Positions 1 through 5,874 of a stretch of 7,176 bases of DNA are shown here, in pieces. The DNA is from Dehalococcoidia bacterium (GTDB lineage: Bacteria > Chloroflexota > Dehalococcoidia > GIF9 > AB-539-J10). A model generated the notes under the pieces. It was not told where the DNA came from. It made no database searches and was given only the letters and a program-made list of their open reading frames with translations. Position 1 is the stretch's first letter, and every line of letters begins with the position of its first letter. A program made the position numbers and the translations under genes. The DNA lies in NCBI GenBank assembly GCA_029857995.1, contig JAOUFZ010000084.1:1-7176 (forward strand), written 5' to 3'.

Positions 1-231
1 TTCCCCCCCTCGCCAGAAACTGGCTCGAGCTCCATAATCGAGCATGCCACACAAAGTGCTCAACTAGAATGGTACCTCACTCTTGATGGAAAGCACAATA
101 GTGAAACGCAACCCTGCCGATCTGCCACTATCACAAGACAACTGACTTTGCTACCCCGGCCTATCTTACCTGAAAACTGGCGGCTGTCCCCTGCCGATAG
201 TATAATAAGCCCGTTCGCTCAATGAGGTCTA
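1..231. other. Region upstream of rubrerythrin without a recognisable gene
   Basis: No gene is recognisable here. One forward frame (frame 1) is open from the window edge to a TGA at 223-225, about 74 codons. Its translation is rich in Ser, Thr and Pro, matches no family I know, and would run through the rubrerythrin -10 box. It could be the tail of an upstream gene, but a stretch this long can arise by chance. A small perfect hairpin lies at 12-24 (GCCAG, loop AAA, CTGGC) without a T-run. The rest looks like ordinary intergenic sequence ending in the rubrerythrin promoter. Confidence 0.4.
178..206 (+). promoter_or_regulatory. Candidate promoter of the rubrerythrin gene run
   Basis: A perfect TATAAT -10 hexamer lies at 201-206, 50 nt before the rubrerythrin start. 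The hexamer 17 nt upstream (178-183, TGGCGG) matches TTGACA poorly, and I see no extended -10 TG. The promoter may therefore need an activator or tolerate a weak -35. No clear PerR-type or other operator palindrome is visible around it. It would serve rubrerythrin and possibly the two genes behind it. Confidence 0.5.
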
Positions 232-239
232 GTGTCGAG

Positions 240-245
240 AGGAGG
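240..245 (+). promoter_or_regulatory. Ribosome binding site that fixes the rubrerythrin start
   Basis: AGGAGG lies 10 nt before the ATG at 256. A GTG at 232 is in the same frame but sits upstream of this site and would add eight residues (MSRGGEVA) not typical of the family. The Shine-Dalgarno position therefore favours the start at 256. Confidence 0.8.
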
Positions 246-255
246 AGAAGTAGCT

Positions 256-753
256 ATGTCGAAGACTGAACAGAACTTGAGAGACGCCTTTGCCGGAGAA
301 TCACAGGCAAACCGCAAGTATCTTGCCTTTGCTGCCGCTGCTGACAAGGAGGGCTATCCACAGGTAGCGAAGCTATTTAGAGCCGCTGCTGAAGCTGAGA
401 CTATTCATGCCCATAATCATCTTAAAGCGCTCAAGGGGATCAAGAGTACCAAAGAGAACCTGCTGGAAGCTATAACAGGTGAGACCCATGAATTCAAGGA
501 CATGTATCCCAAGATGCTGGAGGCTGCCAAAGCTGAAGGAAACAAAGAGGCAGAACGGTCATTTCATTATGCCAATGAGGTAGAAAAGATTCACGCACAG
601 CTTTACCAGAAGCTCCTTGGTAGTCCTGGTGCCAGCAAAGAGAGCTATGCCTATTACGTATGTCCCGTCTGCGGCTACACCTCGGAAAAAGAACCACCTG
701 ATAGCTGCCCCGTGTGTGGAACCAAGGGCAAGATGTTCAGAAAGATAGAGTGA
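256..753 (+). CDS. rbr: Rubrerythrin
   Basis: This is a 165-aa rubrerythrin, a cytoplasmic non-haem diiron protein that reduces hydrogen peroxide in anaerobes using electrons from rubredoxin or similar carriers. The ferritin-like four-helix domain spans about residues 3-122. All expected diiron ligands are visible: E15, the E48-x2-H51 pair, E76 and E79, and E110-x2-H113. The C-terminal rubredoxin-like Fe(SCys)4 domain has C136-x2-C139 and C151-x2-C154 with 11 residues between the pairs. The length is slightly short of the roughly 190 aa of the Desulfovibrio protein but normal for the shorter class. It is the first gene of a + strand run with a cyclophilin-like protein and an Fe-S flavoprotein. 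The family assignment is secure; the peroxidase role is known from the family, not shown here. Confidence 0.97.
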   Translation: MSKTEQNLRDAFAGESQANRKYLAFAAAADKEGYPQVAKLFRAAAEAETIHAHNHLKALKGIKSTKENLLEAITGETHEFKDMYPKMLEAAKAEGNKEAERSFHYANEVEKIHAQLYQKLLGSPGASKESYAYYVCPVCGYTSEKEPPDSCPVCGTKGKMFRKIE

Positions 754-811
754 GATTGTTAGCTCGTCTTCTCCGGCGATACAATCTCCTACAGGCTCAG
801 TCATAAGCCTG
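752..811 (+). other. Two stem-loops between rubrerythrin and the cyclophilin-like gene
   Basis: An 8-bp perfect inverted repeat (GAGATTGT at 752-759, ACAATCTC at 781-788, 21-nt loop) starts inside the rubrerythrin TGA. It is followed at once by a 6-bp perfect hairpin (CAGGCT at 792-797, AGCCTG at 806-811, 8-nt loop). Neither is followed by a T-run, so neither is a classical intrinsic terminator. They could stabilise or process the mRNA end, or weaken read-through into the next gene. Function is inferred from structure alone. Confidence 0.4.
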
Positions 812-827
812 CAAGCGGTCAGCAAAT

Positions 828-1202
828 ATGGGAAACAAAATTCGGATAACAGCAGGAGCGATCGAGGCAGACGCTGAGCTGAATAATACAAGGACGGCTC
901 AGGAAATCTGGGAAGCGTTACCCATTAGAAGCCGTATCAATCTTTGGGGAGACGAAATATACTTCTCGATTCCCCTTAGACTTAAGTTGGAGGCTGGGCA
1001 AGAAGTGGTAAGCATAGGAGATTTAGGTTACTGGCCTGAAGGCAATGCGTTCTGCATCTTCTACGGTCTCACCCCAGTGAGCCAGAGAGATGAAATTCGC
1101 CCGGCCAGCCCGGTTACTGTATTCGGCAAGGTCATAGGCGATGCCACGATATTCAAAAAGGTAGCGACGGGAACGGAAATTAACATCAGGAGCAGAGAGT
1201 AG
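828..1202 (+). CDS. Cyclophilin-like fold protein (DUF369-type)
   Basis: This 124-aa protein looks like the small cyclophilin-like beta-barrel family (Cyclophil_like, formerly DUF369; TM1367-type). Typical pieces are the N-terminal strand with NNTRTAQEIWEALP (19-32), WGDEIYF (40-46), the GDLGYWPEGNAFCIFYG block (64-80) ending in a T-P turn, and PVTVFGKV (95-102). The family has the cyclophilin fold, but most members lack proof of prolyl isomerase activity, and the substrate is unknown. The start is the ATG at 828; the upstream Shine-Dalgarno is weak. The gene lies 74 nt after rubrerythrin and 31 nt before the Fe-S flavoprotein, so co-transcription is plausible. No signal peptide is visible, so it is likely cytoplasmic. 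The fold family is a fairly confident call; any link to redox defence rests on position only. Confidence 0.88.
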   Translation: MGNKIRITAGAIEADAELNNTRTAQEIWEALPIRSRINLWGDEIYFSIPLRLKLEAGQEVVSIGDLGYWPEGNAFCIFYGLTPVSQRDEIRPASPVTVFGKVIGDATIFKKVATGTEINIRSRE

Positions 1203-1219
1203 TTCCCTGAATATCATTT

Positions 1220-1226
1220 AGGAGGG
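1220..1226 (+). promoter_or_regulatory. Strong ribosome binding site for a TTG start
   Basis: AGGAGGG lies 7 nt before the TTG at 1234 and is the main reason for accepting that non-ATG start for the Fe-S flavoprotein. Confidence 0.8.
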
Positions 1227-1233
1227 AAGAACA

Positions 1234-1815
1234 TTGGCAAACAAAGCAAAGACTAAGCAAGTACTGGTCATCTTAGGTAGTCCCAGGAGGAAAGGAAACA
1301 GCTCTACCTTAGCAGCCCGGATTTCGCGTGGGGCAAAATCCGCTGGCGCAGAGGTGGATACTTTGTTCCTTCAGGGCCTAAAGATCAGCCCCTGCCGGGG
1401 TTGTGATACTTGCCAAAAGCACGATAGCAAAGGATGTGCGGTCAAAGATGACATGCAACAAATATACCCGAAGTTAATAAAGGCAGACGCCTGGGTAATT
1501 GCCAGTCCGGTTTACTGGTTTACCATGTCCGCTCAGACAAAGATATTCATGGATCGCTGTTACGCACTCACTGCTTATGCCAATAATCCTTTTGCGGGCA
1601 AACGAATCGCCATCGCAATGAGCTACGGTGACGTCGATCCAGTCAAATCCGGTTGTGTGAATGCACTGCGGGCATTTCAAGATGCTTTCCGTTACACAGG
1701 ATCAAGGATTGTTGGTATGGTGTATGGCAGCGCGATGAAGGCCGGCGAGATTGCAGATAATGAAGCGCTGATGGGGGAAGCTGAAGAACTGGGGAAACGG
1801 CTGGTGAGCCGTTAA
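1234..1815 (+). CDS. Iron-sulfur flavoprotein, NADPH-dependent FMN reductase family
   Basis: This 193-aa protein has a flavodoxin-like fold. The FMN phosphate loop is GSPRRKGNSS (15-24), and the ASPVYW segment (91-96) is the usual second flavin-contact region. A compact cysteine motif C54-x2-C57-x2-C60-x7-C68 matches the [4Fe-4S] motif of the archaeal and bacterial Isf flavoproteins (CX2CX2CX4-7C). It is therefore probably an electron-transfer protein or an oxygen/peroxide-reducing flavoprotein in the cytoplasm, fed by ferredoxin or similar. The start is a TTG at 1234: AGGAGGG at 1220-1226 leaves a 7-nt spacer, and no nearby ATG fits. It is the last gene of the rubrerythrin run and meets a convergent flavodoxin gene, with overlapping stop codons. 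The family is secure; the physiological partner is unknown. Confidence 0.92.
   Translation: MANKAKTKQVLVILGSPRRKGNSSTLAARISRGAKSAGAEVDTLFLQGLKISPCRGCDTCQKHDSKGCAVKDDMQQIYPKLIKADAWVIASPVYWFTMSAQTKIFMDRCYALTAYANNPFAGKRIAIAMSYGDVDPVKSGCVNALRAFQDAFRYTGSRIVGMVYGSAMKAGEIADNEALMGEAEELGKRLVSR
1796..1813. terminator. Stem-loop at the convergent gene ends, possible two-way terminator
   Basis: A perfect 7-bp inverted repeat (AACGGCT, loop GGTG, AGCCGTT) lies in the last codons of the Fe-S flavoprotein gene. It overlaps both stop codons, which share the bases TTAA at 1812-1815. Being symmetric, it can form in both transcripts. No clear T-run follows on either strand, so termination is inferred from position between convergent genes rather than from a canonical signal. 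Confidence 0.4.
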
Positions 1816-2309
1816 TTGGACAACAATATCTGATTGAGATATGAGTCCCCAGAGTTCTTGAGGTCTCTGGCGAAATCTTCTGCTTGTTTTAGGTCCTCGG
1901 CATTGGGCCTGCCCTTGTTTACTCCTCCAACCAGCTTAGTTGCCCTGTACGTATCAAGTCCCCGGCAAGAAAATTCGCCCATAATATCGAACCCTTTCCG
2001 TTGCAGCTTCTTCCTCAGTGGTTTATCGAAATCGTGGACAAACGGTATTTTCCTCAGTCCGCTTGTGGAAAAAATGAATGCTTTCTTGTTTTTGACCACG
2101 GGCAGCTTATCAACAAAATCCAAAAGGCTTTCATGATGTTTGCCAAAATAAATCCCTGAGCCAAAACCAATCAAGTCATACTGCTCAAGCATAATGGCAT
2201 CCACTTGCTTCACCTGTACCAAGTCGGCATCGAGGATCTTTGCCATCGCCCTGGCAACTTTTTCAGTATTGCCGTGATGCACGGAGATATAGACCATCAG
2301 AGCTTTCAT
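1812..2309 (-). CDS. Flavodoxin-family protein
   Basis: This 165-aa single-domain flavodoxin carries one-electron transfer through bound FMN. The phosphate-binding loop is S9-VHHGNTEK (9-17). The following flavin-contact segment, GFGSGIYFGKHHESLLDFVDKLP, is at 48-70, FSTSGL is at 80-85, and a family-typical GRPNAEDLKQAEDFA tail is at 133-147. It belongs to the flavodoxin group with an HGNTEK loop seen in many anaerobes and methanogens, not the classical short flavodoxins. It lies 130 nt downstream of rplA on the same strand, with no convincing promoter or T-run terminator between, so read-through from the ribosomal operon is possible. No clear Shine-Dalgarno precedes the ATG at 2307-2309; the methionine at residue 5 is an alternative start. 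Its stop overlaps that of the convergent Fe-S flavoprotein gene. The electron partner is unknown. Confidence 0.9.
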   Translation of the reverse strand: MKALMVYISVHHGNTEKVARAMAKILDADLVQVKQVDAIMLEQYDLIGFGSGIYFGKHHESLLDFVDKLPVVKNKKAFIFSTSGLRKIPFVHDFDKPLRKKLQRKGFDIMGEFSCRGLDTYRATKLVGGVNKGRPNAEDLKQAEDFARDLKNSGDSYLNQILLSN

Positions 2310-2439
2310 TTATTGAGTTTTGTTTGGATTCAAATCGATATGACGAATACCGTTTGGGCCACCACTGGGAGGCACAGGCATCAATACAACAACTTCCTTC
2401 AATACATGGACTTGTGGAATTTGCCGGCCTGTGGTCAGG
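2310..2439 (-). other. Gap between rplA and the flavodoxin gene
   Basis: The 130 nt hold no open gene on the - strand. The place where rplJ would normally start is empty, and I could not recognise an L10-leader structure beyond the hairpin at the rplA stop. The stretch just before the flavodoxin ATG is A-rich. No promoter with acceptable hexamer spacing was found. Confidence 0.5.
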
Positions 2440-2447
2440 TCACCGGC
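2423..2447 (-). other. Hairpin enclosing the rplA stop codon
   Basis: Read on the - strand, GCCGG and CCTG pair with CAGG and CCGGC. This gives a 9-bp GC-rich stem with a 4-nt loop (ACCA) and a 3-nt bulge that is exactly the rplA stop TGA (2440-2442). The sequence after it is not T-rich. It may slow 3' decay, reduce read-through, or be the remnant of a leader once placed before rplJ. The structure is seen in the sequence; the role is inferred. Confidence 0.45.
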
Positions 2448-3162
2448 TTAAAAGACTTGACACAGCAAGCACAGATGTAATATCCAGTTTGAATCCTGGC
2501 CCCATGGCAGTGGACAGAAACGCACTTCTGATGTATTGCCCCTTAGACCCACTGGGCTTCGCTTTAACAATAGCTTCGATCGCTGCTGCCAGGTTCTCCA
2601 AGAGCTTGTCCTTGTCAAAACTGATCTTGCCAATGGGCAAGTGGATAATAGCTGTCCTGTCCAGACGAAATTCTGCCCGGCCTTTGCGAGCTTCAGCTAT
2701 GACCCGAGCCAGGTCTTGAGGCTGTACCACAGTGCCAGACTTGGGATTGGGCATTAAGCCTCGCCGCCCTAAGATACGACCGAGCTTGGCCACCTTGGGC
2801 ATCACATCAGGGGTAGCAATAGACACATCAAACTCAAGCCAGCCGCCTTCAATCTGTTTAATAAGCTCTTCTGCTCCTGCATAGTCAGCACCTGCTTCTT
2901 GAGCCAACCTTACCGCCTCACCCTGGGCGAAGACGAGCACACGTGTCTTCTTCCCCAGTCCATTAGGCAATAGAATTACACCACGCACCTGTTGGTCAGC
3001 GCTGCGGGGATCGACCCCCATCCTCAAATGGAGCTCAACGGTCTCATCAAACTTAGCGTAAGAGGCCTTCTTGGCCAACTCGATTGCTTCTTCCGGGGCA
3101 TAGCTTTTCGACTTATCTACAAGTTTGCTCGCTTCCTGGTACTTCTTACCGTGTTTTTCCAC
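2440..3162 (-). CDS. rplA: 50S ribosomal protein L1
   Basis: This is full-length L1 (240 aa), which binds the 23S rRNA L1 stalk at the E site and in many bacteria represses its own operon. Diagnostic blocks are FDETVELHLRMGVDPRSADQQVRG (38-61), the glycine-rich LGRRGLMPNPKSGTV (131-145) and the C-terminal KGQYIRSAF...STAMGPGFKLD (207-227). The start is a GTG at 3162. In-frame stops lie just upstream, no ATG is available, and a GAGGG element precedes it by about 11 nt. The last dozen residues (ITSVLAVSSLLSR) extend slightly past the usual end of L1 and overlap a hairpin. It follows rplK by 38 nt. The usual downstream rplJ and rplL genes are absent. Confidence 0.98.
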   Translation of the reverse strand: MEKHGKKYQEASKLVDKSKSYAPEEAIELAKKASYAKFDETVELHLRMGVDPRSADQQVRGVILLPNGLGKKTRVLVFAQGEAVRLAQEAGADYAGAEELIKQIEGGWLEFDVSIATPDVMPKVAKLGRILGRRGLMPNPKSGTVVQPQDLARVIAEARKGRAEFRLDRTAIIHLPIGKISFDKDKLLENLAAAIEAIVKAKPSGSKGQYIRSAFLSTAMGPGFKLDITSVLAVSSLLSR

Positions 3163-3176
3163 TTACTTATACCCTC

Positions 3177-3193
3177 AAAATTCTATGAATTTT
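3177..3193. repeat. AT-rich inverted repeat between rplK and rplA
   Basis: AAAATTC and GAATTTT form a perfect 7-bp repeat around a 3-nt centre in the 38-nt spacer, directly before the GAGGG element of rplA. It is AT-rich and so only a weak hairpin. It may affect L1 translation, but this is speculative. Confidence 0.3.
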
Positions 3194-3200
3194 TAAGAAC

Positions 3201-3629
3201 CTAGATTTGTTCTACCTCAACTCCCATGCTTCGAGCTGTGCCGGCGATAGTTTTTGCTGCCTTATCAACATCAGTTGTATTGAGGTCCTTCATTTTGTTT
3301 CGCGCGATCTCATAAAGTTTATCTTTGCTTATCTTGCCTACTTTCTCAGTCGCGGGATTACCACTCCCTTTTTCTACCCCTAAAGCACGCCGCAATAAGT
3401 CAGAAACAGGTGGCATCTTGGTCGTAAAGGTGAAGGAGCGATCTTCATATACAGTTATCTCAGCAGGGATAATAGAACCTTCTTGAGAAGCCGTTCTTTC
3501 ATTATATTCCTTGCAGAAAGCCATGATATTAATACCATGTTGCCCTAAAGCCGGCCCCACAGGCGGTGCCGGAGTAGCTTTACCTGCCTGTATCTGCAGC
3601 TTAATGATTGCTTTTACCTTCTTAGCCAT
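3201..3629 (-). CDS. rplK: 50S ribosomal protein L11
   Basis: This 142-aa L11 is complete and of normal length. It forms the base of the GTPase-associated centre with 23S rRNA helices 43/44, where elongation factors and thiopeptide antibiotics act. The N-terminal domain has the proline-rich PAPPVGPALGQHGINIMAFC stretch (20-39), which includes the conserved prolines where thiopeptide-resistance changes map. The linker has KMPPVSDLLRRALG (71-84), and the C-terminal rRNA-binding domain runs from about 73 with GKISKDKLYEIARNKMKDLN (98-117). The ATG lies 47 nt after nusG, behind a purine-rich GAGAGA stretch. No clear L1-binding operator was recognised in that spacer. Confidence 0.98.
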   Translation of the reverse strand: MAKKVKAIIKLQIQAGKATPAPPVGPALGQHGINIMAFCKEYNERTASQEGSIIPAEITVYEDRSFTFTTKMPPVSDLLRRALGVEKGSGNPATEKVGKISKDKLYEIARNKMKDLNTTDVDKAAKTIAGTARSMGVEVEQI

Positions 3630-3676
3630 TACTGTTTCTCTCTTTCATTGCGCTGTCGGTTTCTAATCGAGACGTG

Positions 3677-4204
3677 TCATATCCTTTCTATCCCCAGGAG
3701 GTCCAATTCTACAGGTGTCTCTCGGCCGAAGAGCGATAGCAAGACTGTTGCCTTACCTTTGTTCAGATTAACTTGATCCACTTTGCCGATGAAATCAATA
3801 AAAGGCCCACTCGTTACCCGTACACTATCACCTTCCTTAAAAGTCATCTTAACTTCAGTAGGCGCTTCCTCTATACGTTGTAAGATGGCATCCGCCTCTT
3901 GTTTGGGTAAAGGAACAGGTTTGGTACCAGCGCTCACGAAGCCAGCCACCCCCGGGGTATTGCGTACTATTTCCCAGCTATGCTCATCTAGCTTCATGTT
4001 CACCATGATATAACCCGGGAAGGCCTTCTTGGTCATCGTATGCCGCTTTCCAGCCTTGATTTCAATCTCTTTAGTTGTCGGTATCACCACATCAAATATC
4101 TTGTCTCCCACATCCATGTACTTAATACGCTGCTCTAAGTTCCTTCGGGCTTGCTCTTCGTGACCCGAAGAGACGTATAATAAATACCATTCCCCATCAA
4201 TCAT
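3677..4204 (-). CDS. nusG: Transcription termination/antitermination factor NusG
   Basis: This 175-aa NusG binds the RNA polymerase clamp and couples transcription to Rho or to the ribosome. The NGN domain covers about 1-112 with WYLLYVSSGHEEQA (6-19), FPGYIMVNM (62-70) and W-E-IVRNTPGVAGFVS (77-91). The KOW domain covers about 122-175, with FKEGDSVRVTSGPF (122-135) and LFGRETPVELDL (158-169). No inserted domain is present. The ATG lies 5 nt after the secE stop with a GGTGAT element inside the end of secE, so the two are translationally linked. The order secE-nusG-rplK-rplA is the standard bacterial one. Confidence 0.98.
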   Translation of the reverse strand: MIDGEWYLLYVSSGHEEQARRNLEQRIKYMDVGDKIFDVVIPTTKEIEIKAGKRHTMTKKAFPGYIMVNMKLDEHSWEIVRNTPGVAGFVSAGTKPVPLPKQEADAILQRIEEAPTEVKMTFKEGDSVRVTSGPFIDFIGKVDQVNLNKGKATVLLSLFGRETPVELDLLGIERI

Positions 4205-4209
4205 CTATA

Positions 4210-4437
4210 CTAATCACCTAGCAGCAAGAATAAGTTTGTGAAGGCCAAGTCGAAGCCGTACAAAATGAACCCCACAACAACACACACAACCAGCACCATA
4301 ATACTTAACCTCAAAGCCTCTTGCCTTGTTGGCCAGTGTGCTTTCCGCAGCTCAGCTACCACCTCAACAACGAAATGGAACTTTGATTTTTTTTCTGGAC
4401 CGGATTTGGTAACTGTTTTGTTGGCGCGAGTTGTCAT
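4210..4437 (-). CDS. secE: Preprotein translocase subunit SecE
   Basis: This 75-aa single-span SecE clamps the SecY channel in the inner membrane. A basic soluble N-terminus (1-20) precedes the amphipathic helix with the conserved ELRKAHWPTRQEA motif (29-41). One transmembrane helix follows at about 44-62 (SIMVLVVCVVVGFILYGF). The length fits the short SecE form common outside the Proteobacteria. It starts 3 nt after the rpmG stop and ends 5 nt before nusG. Confidence 0.96.
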   Translation of the reverse strand: MTTRANKTVTKSGPEKKSKFHFVVEVVAELRKAHWPTRQEALRLSIMVLVVCVVVGFILYGFDLAFTNLFLLLGD

Positions 4438-4440
4438 GAT

Positions 4441-4611
4441 TTACTTTGTTTCTTTATGAACAGTGTAGCTACGACAATGAGGACAATACTTATTCAACTC
4501 CAGCCGCTGCGAATCATTCTTCTTGTTCTTCGTCGTAGTATATGTTCTCCGCGAGCATTGATTGCAAGCTAGGTGGATAATTACGCGTAAATCGCCCTTC
4601 TTTTTAGCCAC
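4441..4611 (-). CDS. rpmG: 50S ribosomal protein L33, zinc-binding type
   Basis: This 56-aa protein is L33, a small 50S protein near the E site. The translation begins MAKKKGDLRVIIHLACNQC and ends in KYCPHCRSYTVHKETK. Two cysteine pairs, C16-x2-C19 and C43-x2-C46, mark the zinc-ribbon (C+) form, which does not depend on the low-zinc paralogue. The start is a GTG at 4611; no ATG is available in frame, and the Shine-Dalgarno is weak. It sits 39 nt after tuf and 3 nt before secE, its standard place. Short length and a non-ATG start make it easy to miss. Confidence 0.95.
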   Translation of the reverse strand: MAKKKGDLRVIIHLACNQCSRRTYTTTKNKKNDSQRLELNKYCPHCRSYTVHKETK

Positions 4612-4635
4612 GTCTATTCAAAAGTCTGCAAAATG

Positions 4636-4668
4636 AGTAAGAGTCAATATTTATGCGATAATCTTACT
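4636..4668 (-). repeat. Inverted repeat spanning the tuf stop codon
   Basis: AGTAAGA (4636-4642) and TCTTACT (4662-4668) form a perfect 7-bp pair with the tuf TAA in the 19-nt loop. Downstream on the - strand are two short T-runs (TTTT and TTTTT), which makes a weak attenuator before rpmG conceivable. The stem is AT-rich with a long loop, so stability is doubtful. Confidence 0.3.
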
Positions 4669-5853
4669 AATCACACCAGCCCCAACTGTCCTGCCGCCTT
4701 CCCTGATAGCAAAGCGTAACCCTTGCTCCATAGCTACAGGATAAATGGTCTTAATTTTCATATGAGCCAGGCTATCACCAGGCATAGCCATCTCTACACC
4801 CTCGGGAAGACTTATTTCCCCTGTAATGTCCAGAGTCCTGATAAAAAACTGGGGCTTATAACCATTGAAGAAAGGTGTGTGCCGGCCACCTTCTTCCTTG
4901 GTCAAAATATATACCTCAACCTCGGCTTCCGTATGAGGCTTGACTGACCCTGGCGCTGCTATAACCTGACCCCGTTCTATATCATCCCGTTCCACGCCCC
5001 GCAATAGGAGCCCGATGGCATCGCCTGGCTCCGCCTCATTCATAGTCTTGTGGAACATTTCCAGGCTAGTCACTACCGTTTTCCTTGTCTCCTTTAATCC
5101 TACTATCTCTACTTCGTCACCGCCTTTGACTACGCCACGTTCCACTCGGCCTGTAGGCACAGTACCTCGTCCTTTGATACTGAATACGTCTTCTACCGGC
5201 ATCAAGAATGGTTTATCCCTTTCCCTCTTGGGTAGGGGGATATATTCATCTATGGCATCCAACAACTTCCATATTGGTCCACACCACTGGCAATCTCTTT
5301 TGCCACAACCACACTCCAGAGACTTGAGAGCACTTACTCGCACGACAGGAATTTCATCCCCGGGGAAGTTGTACTTCTTCAGCAAGTCTCTTACCTCCAT
5401 CTCCACCAGCTCCAACAGCTCTGGGTCGTCCACTAGATCTACCTTATTGAGAGCCACCATTATGCGCGGAACTTCTACCTGCCGGGCTAGCAGGATGTGC
5501 TCCCTGGTCTGTGGCATAGGACCGTCATCGGCAGCGACCACCAAAACAGCTCCATCCATCTGAGCAGCTCCTGTTATCATGTTCTTGATATAGTCAGCAT
5601 GCCCGGGACAGTCAACATGGCAATAATGGCGCTTATCAGTCTCATACTCGATATGGGAAATGGCAATCGTCAGCCCACGAGCTTTTTCTTCAGGAGCGTT
5701 ATCTATGGAATCAAAGGCGCGGAATTGCGTAGGGCCTGCTTTGGATAATACCTGGGTCATGGCCGCAGTCAGTGTGGTTTTCCCATGATCGACATGTCCT
5801 ATGGTGCCCACATTCATATGCGGTTTAACACGCTCATAAACTTTCTTAGCCAT
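4651..5853 (-). CDS. tuf: Elongation factor Tu
   Basis: This complete 400-aa EF-Tu delivers aminoacyl-tRNA to the ribosomal A site with GTP hydrolysis. The G domain is about 1-203: P-loop GHVDHGKT (19-26), switch I with RGLTI and T62, DCPGH (81-85, catalytic H85), NKVD (136-139) and SAL (174-176). Domains 2 and 3 follow, with FSIKGRGTVPTGRVERG (224-240) and the C-terminal YPVAMEQGLRFAIREGG block. Two oddities are visible. After SLE (178-180) comes a cysteine-rich stretch with C181, C183, C188 and C191 (CxCx4Cx2C), about five residues longer than the E. coli and Bacillus segment. P233 stands in the normally V/A position of GTVxTGR. AAAGGAGG at 5859-5866 lies 5 nt before the ATG. The gene starts 21 nt after tRNA-Thr and shares its promoter. 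Confidence 0.99.
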   Translation of the reverse strand: MAKKVYERVKPHMNVGTIGHVDHGKTTLTAAMTQVLSKAGPTQFRAFDSIDNAPEEKARGLTIAISHIEYETDKRHYCHVDCPGHADYIKNMITGAAQMDGAVLVVAADDGPMPQTREHILLARQVEVPRIMVALNKVDLVDDPELLELVEMEVRDLLKKYNFPGDEIPVVRVSALKSLECGCGKRDCQWCGPIWKLLDAIDEYIPLPKRERDKPFLMPVEDVFSIKGRGTVPTGRVERGVVKGGDEVEIVGLKETRKTVVTSLEMFHKTMNEAEPGDAIGLLLRGVERDDIERGQVIAAPGSVKPHTEAEVEVYILTKEEGGRHTPFFNGYKPQFFIRTLDITGEISLPEGVEMAMPGDSLAHMKIKTIYPVAMEQGLRFAIREGGRTVGAGVISKIIA

Positions 5854-5874
5854 TTTAGCCTCCTTTTATTTCAA

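Noticed and set aside
232..255. GTG start for rubrerythrin eight codons upstream
   Set aside because: The AGGAGG ribosome binding site lies within this extension, and family members begin at the MSKTEQNL type start.
559..891. Reverse-strand frame across the rubrerythrin end
   Set aside because: It is antisense to rubrerythrin and runs through the two-stem-loop gap; the translation is not protein-like.
2310..2447. L10 (rplJ) leader RNA
   Set aside because: Only one small hairpin is visible, the conserved leader elements were not recognised, and no rplJ gene follows.
2240..2719. Open frame on the + strand overlapping the flavodoxin start and rplA end
   Set aside because: It is antisense to two well-supported genes, crosses their intergenic gap, has no ribosome binding site and no recognisable protein features.
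3630..3676. L1-binding autoregulatory site before rplK
   Set aside because: The short spacer shows no stem-loop resembling the L1 rRNA target that I could recognise by eye.
5015..5563. Long open frame on the + strand opposite tuf (182 codons)
   Set aside because: It lies entirely antisense to a certain EF-Tu gene, and its Ser/Thr-rich translation shows no family features. Codon bias of tuf explains the lack of stops.
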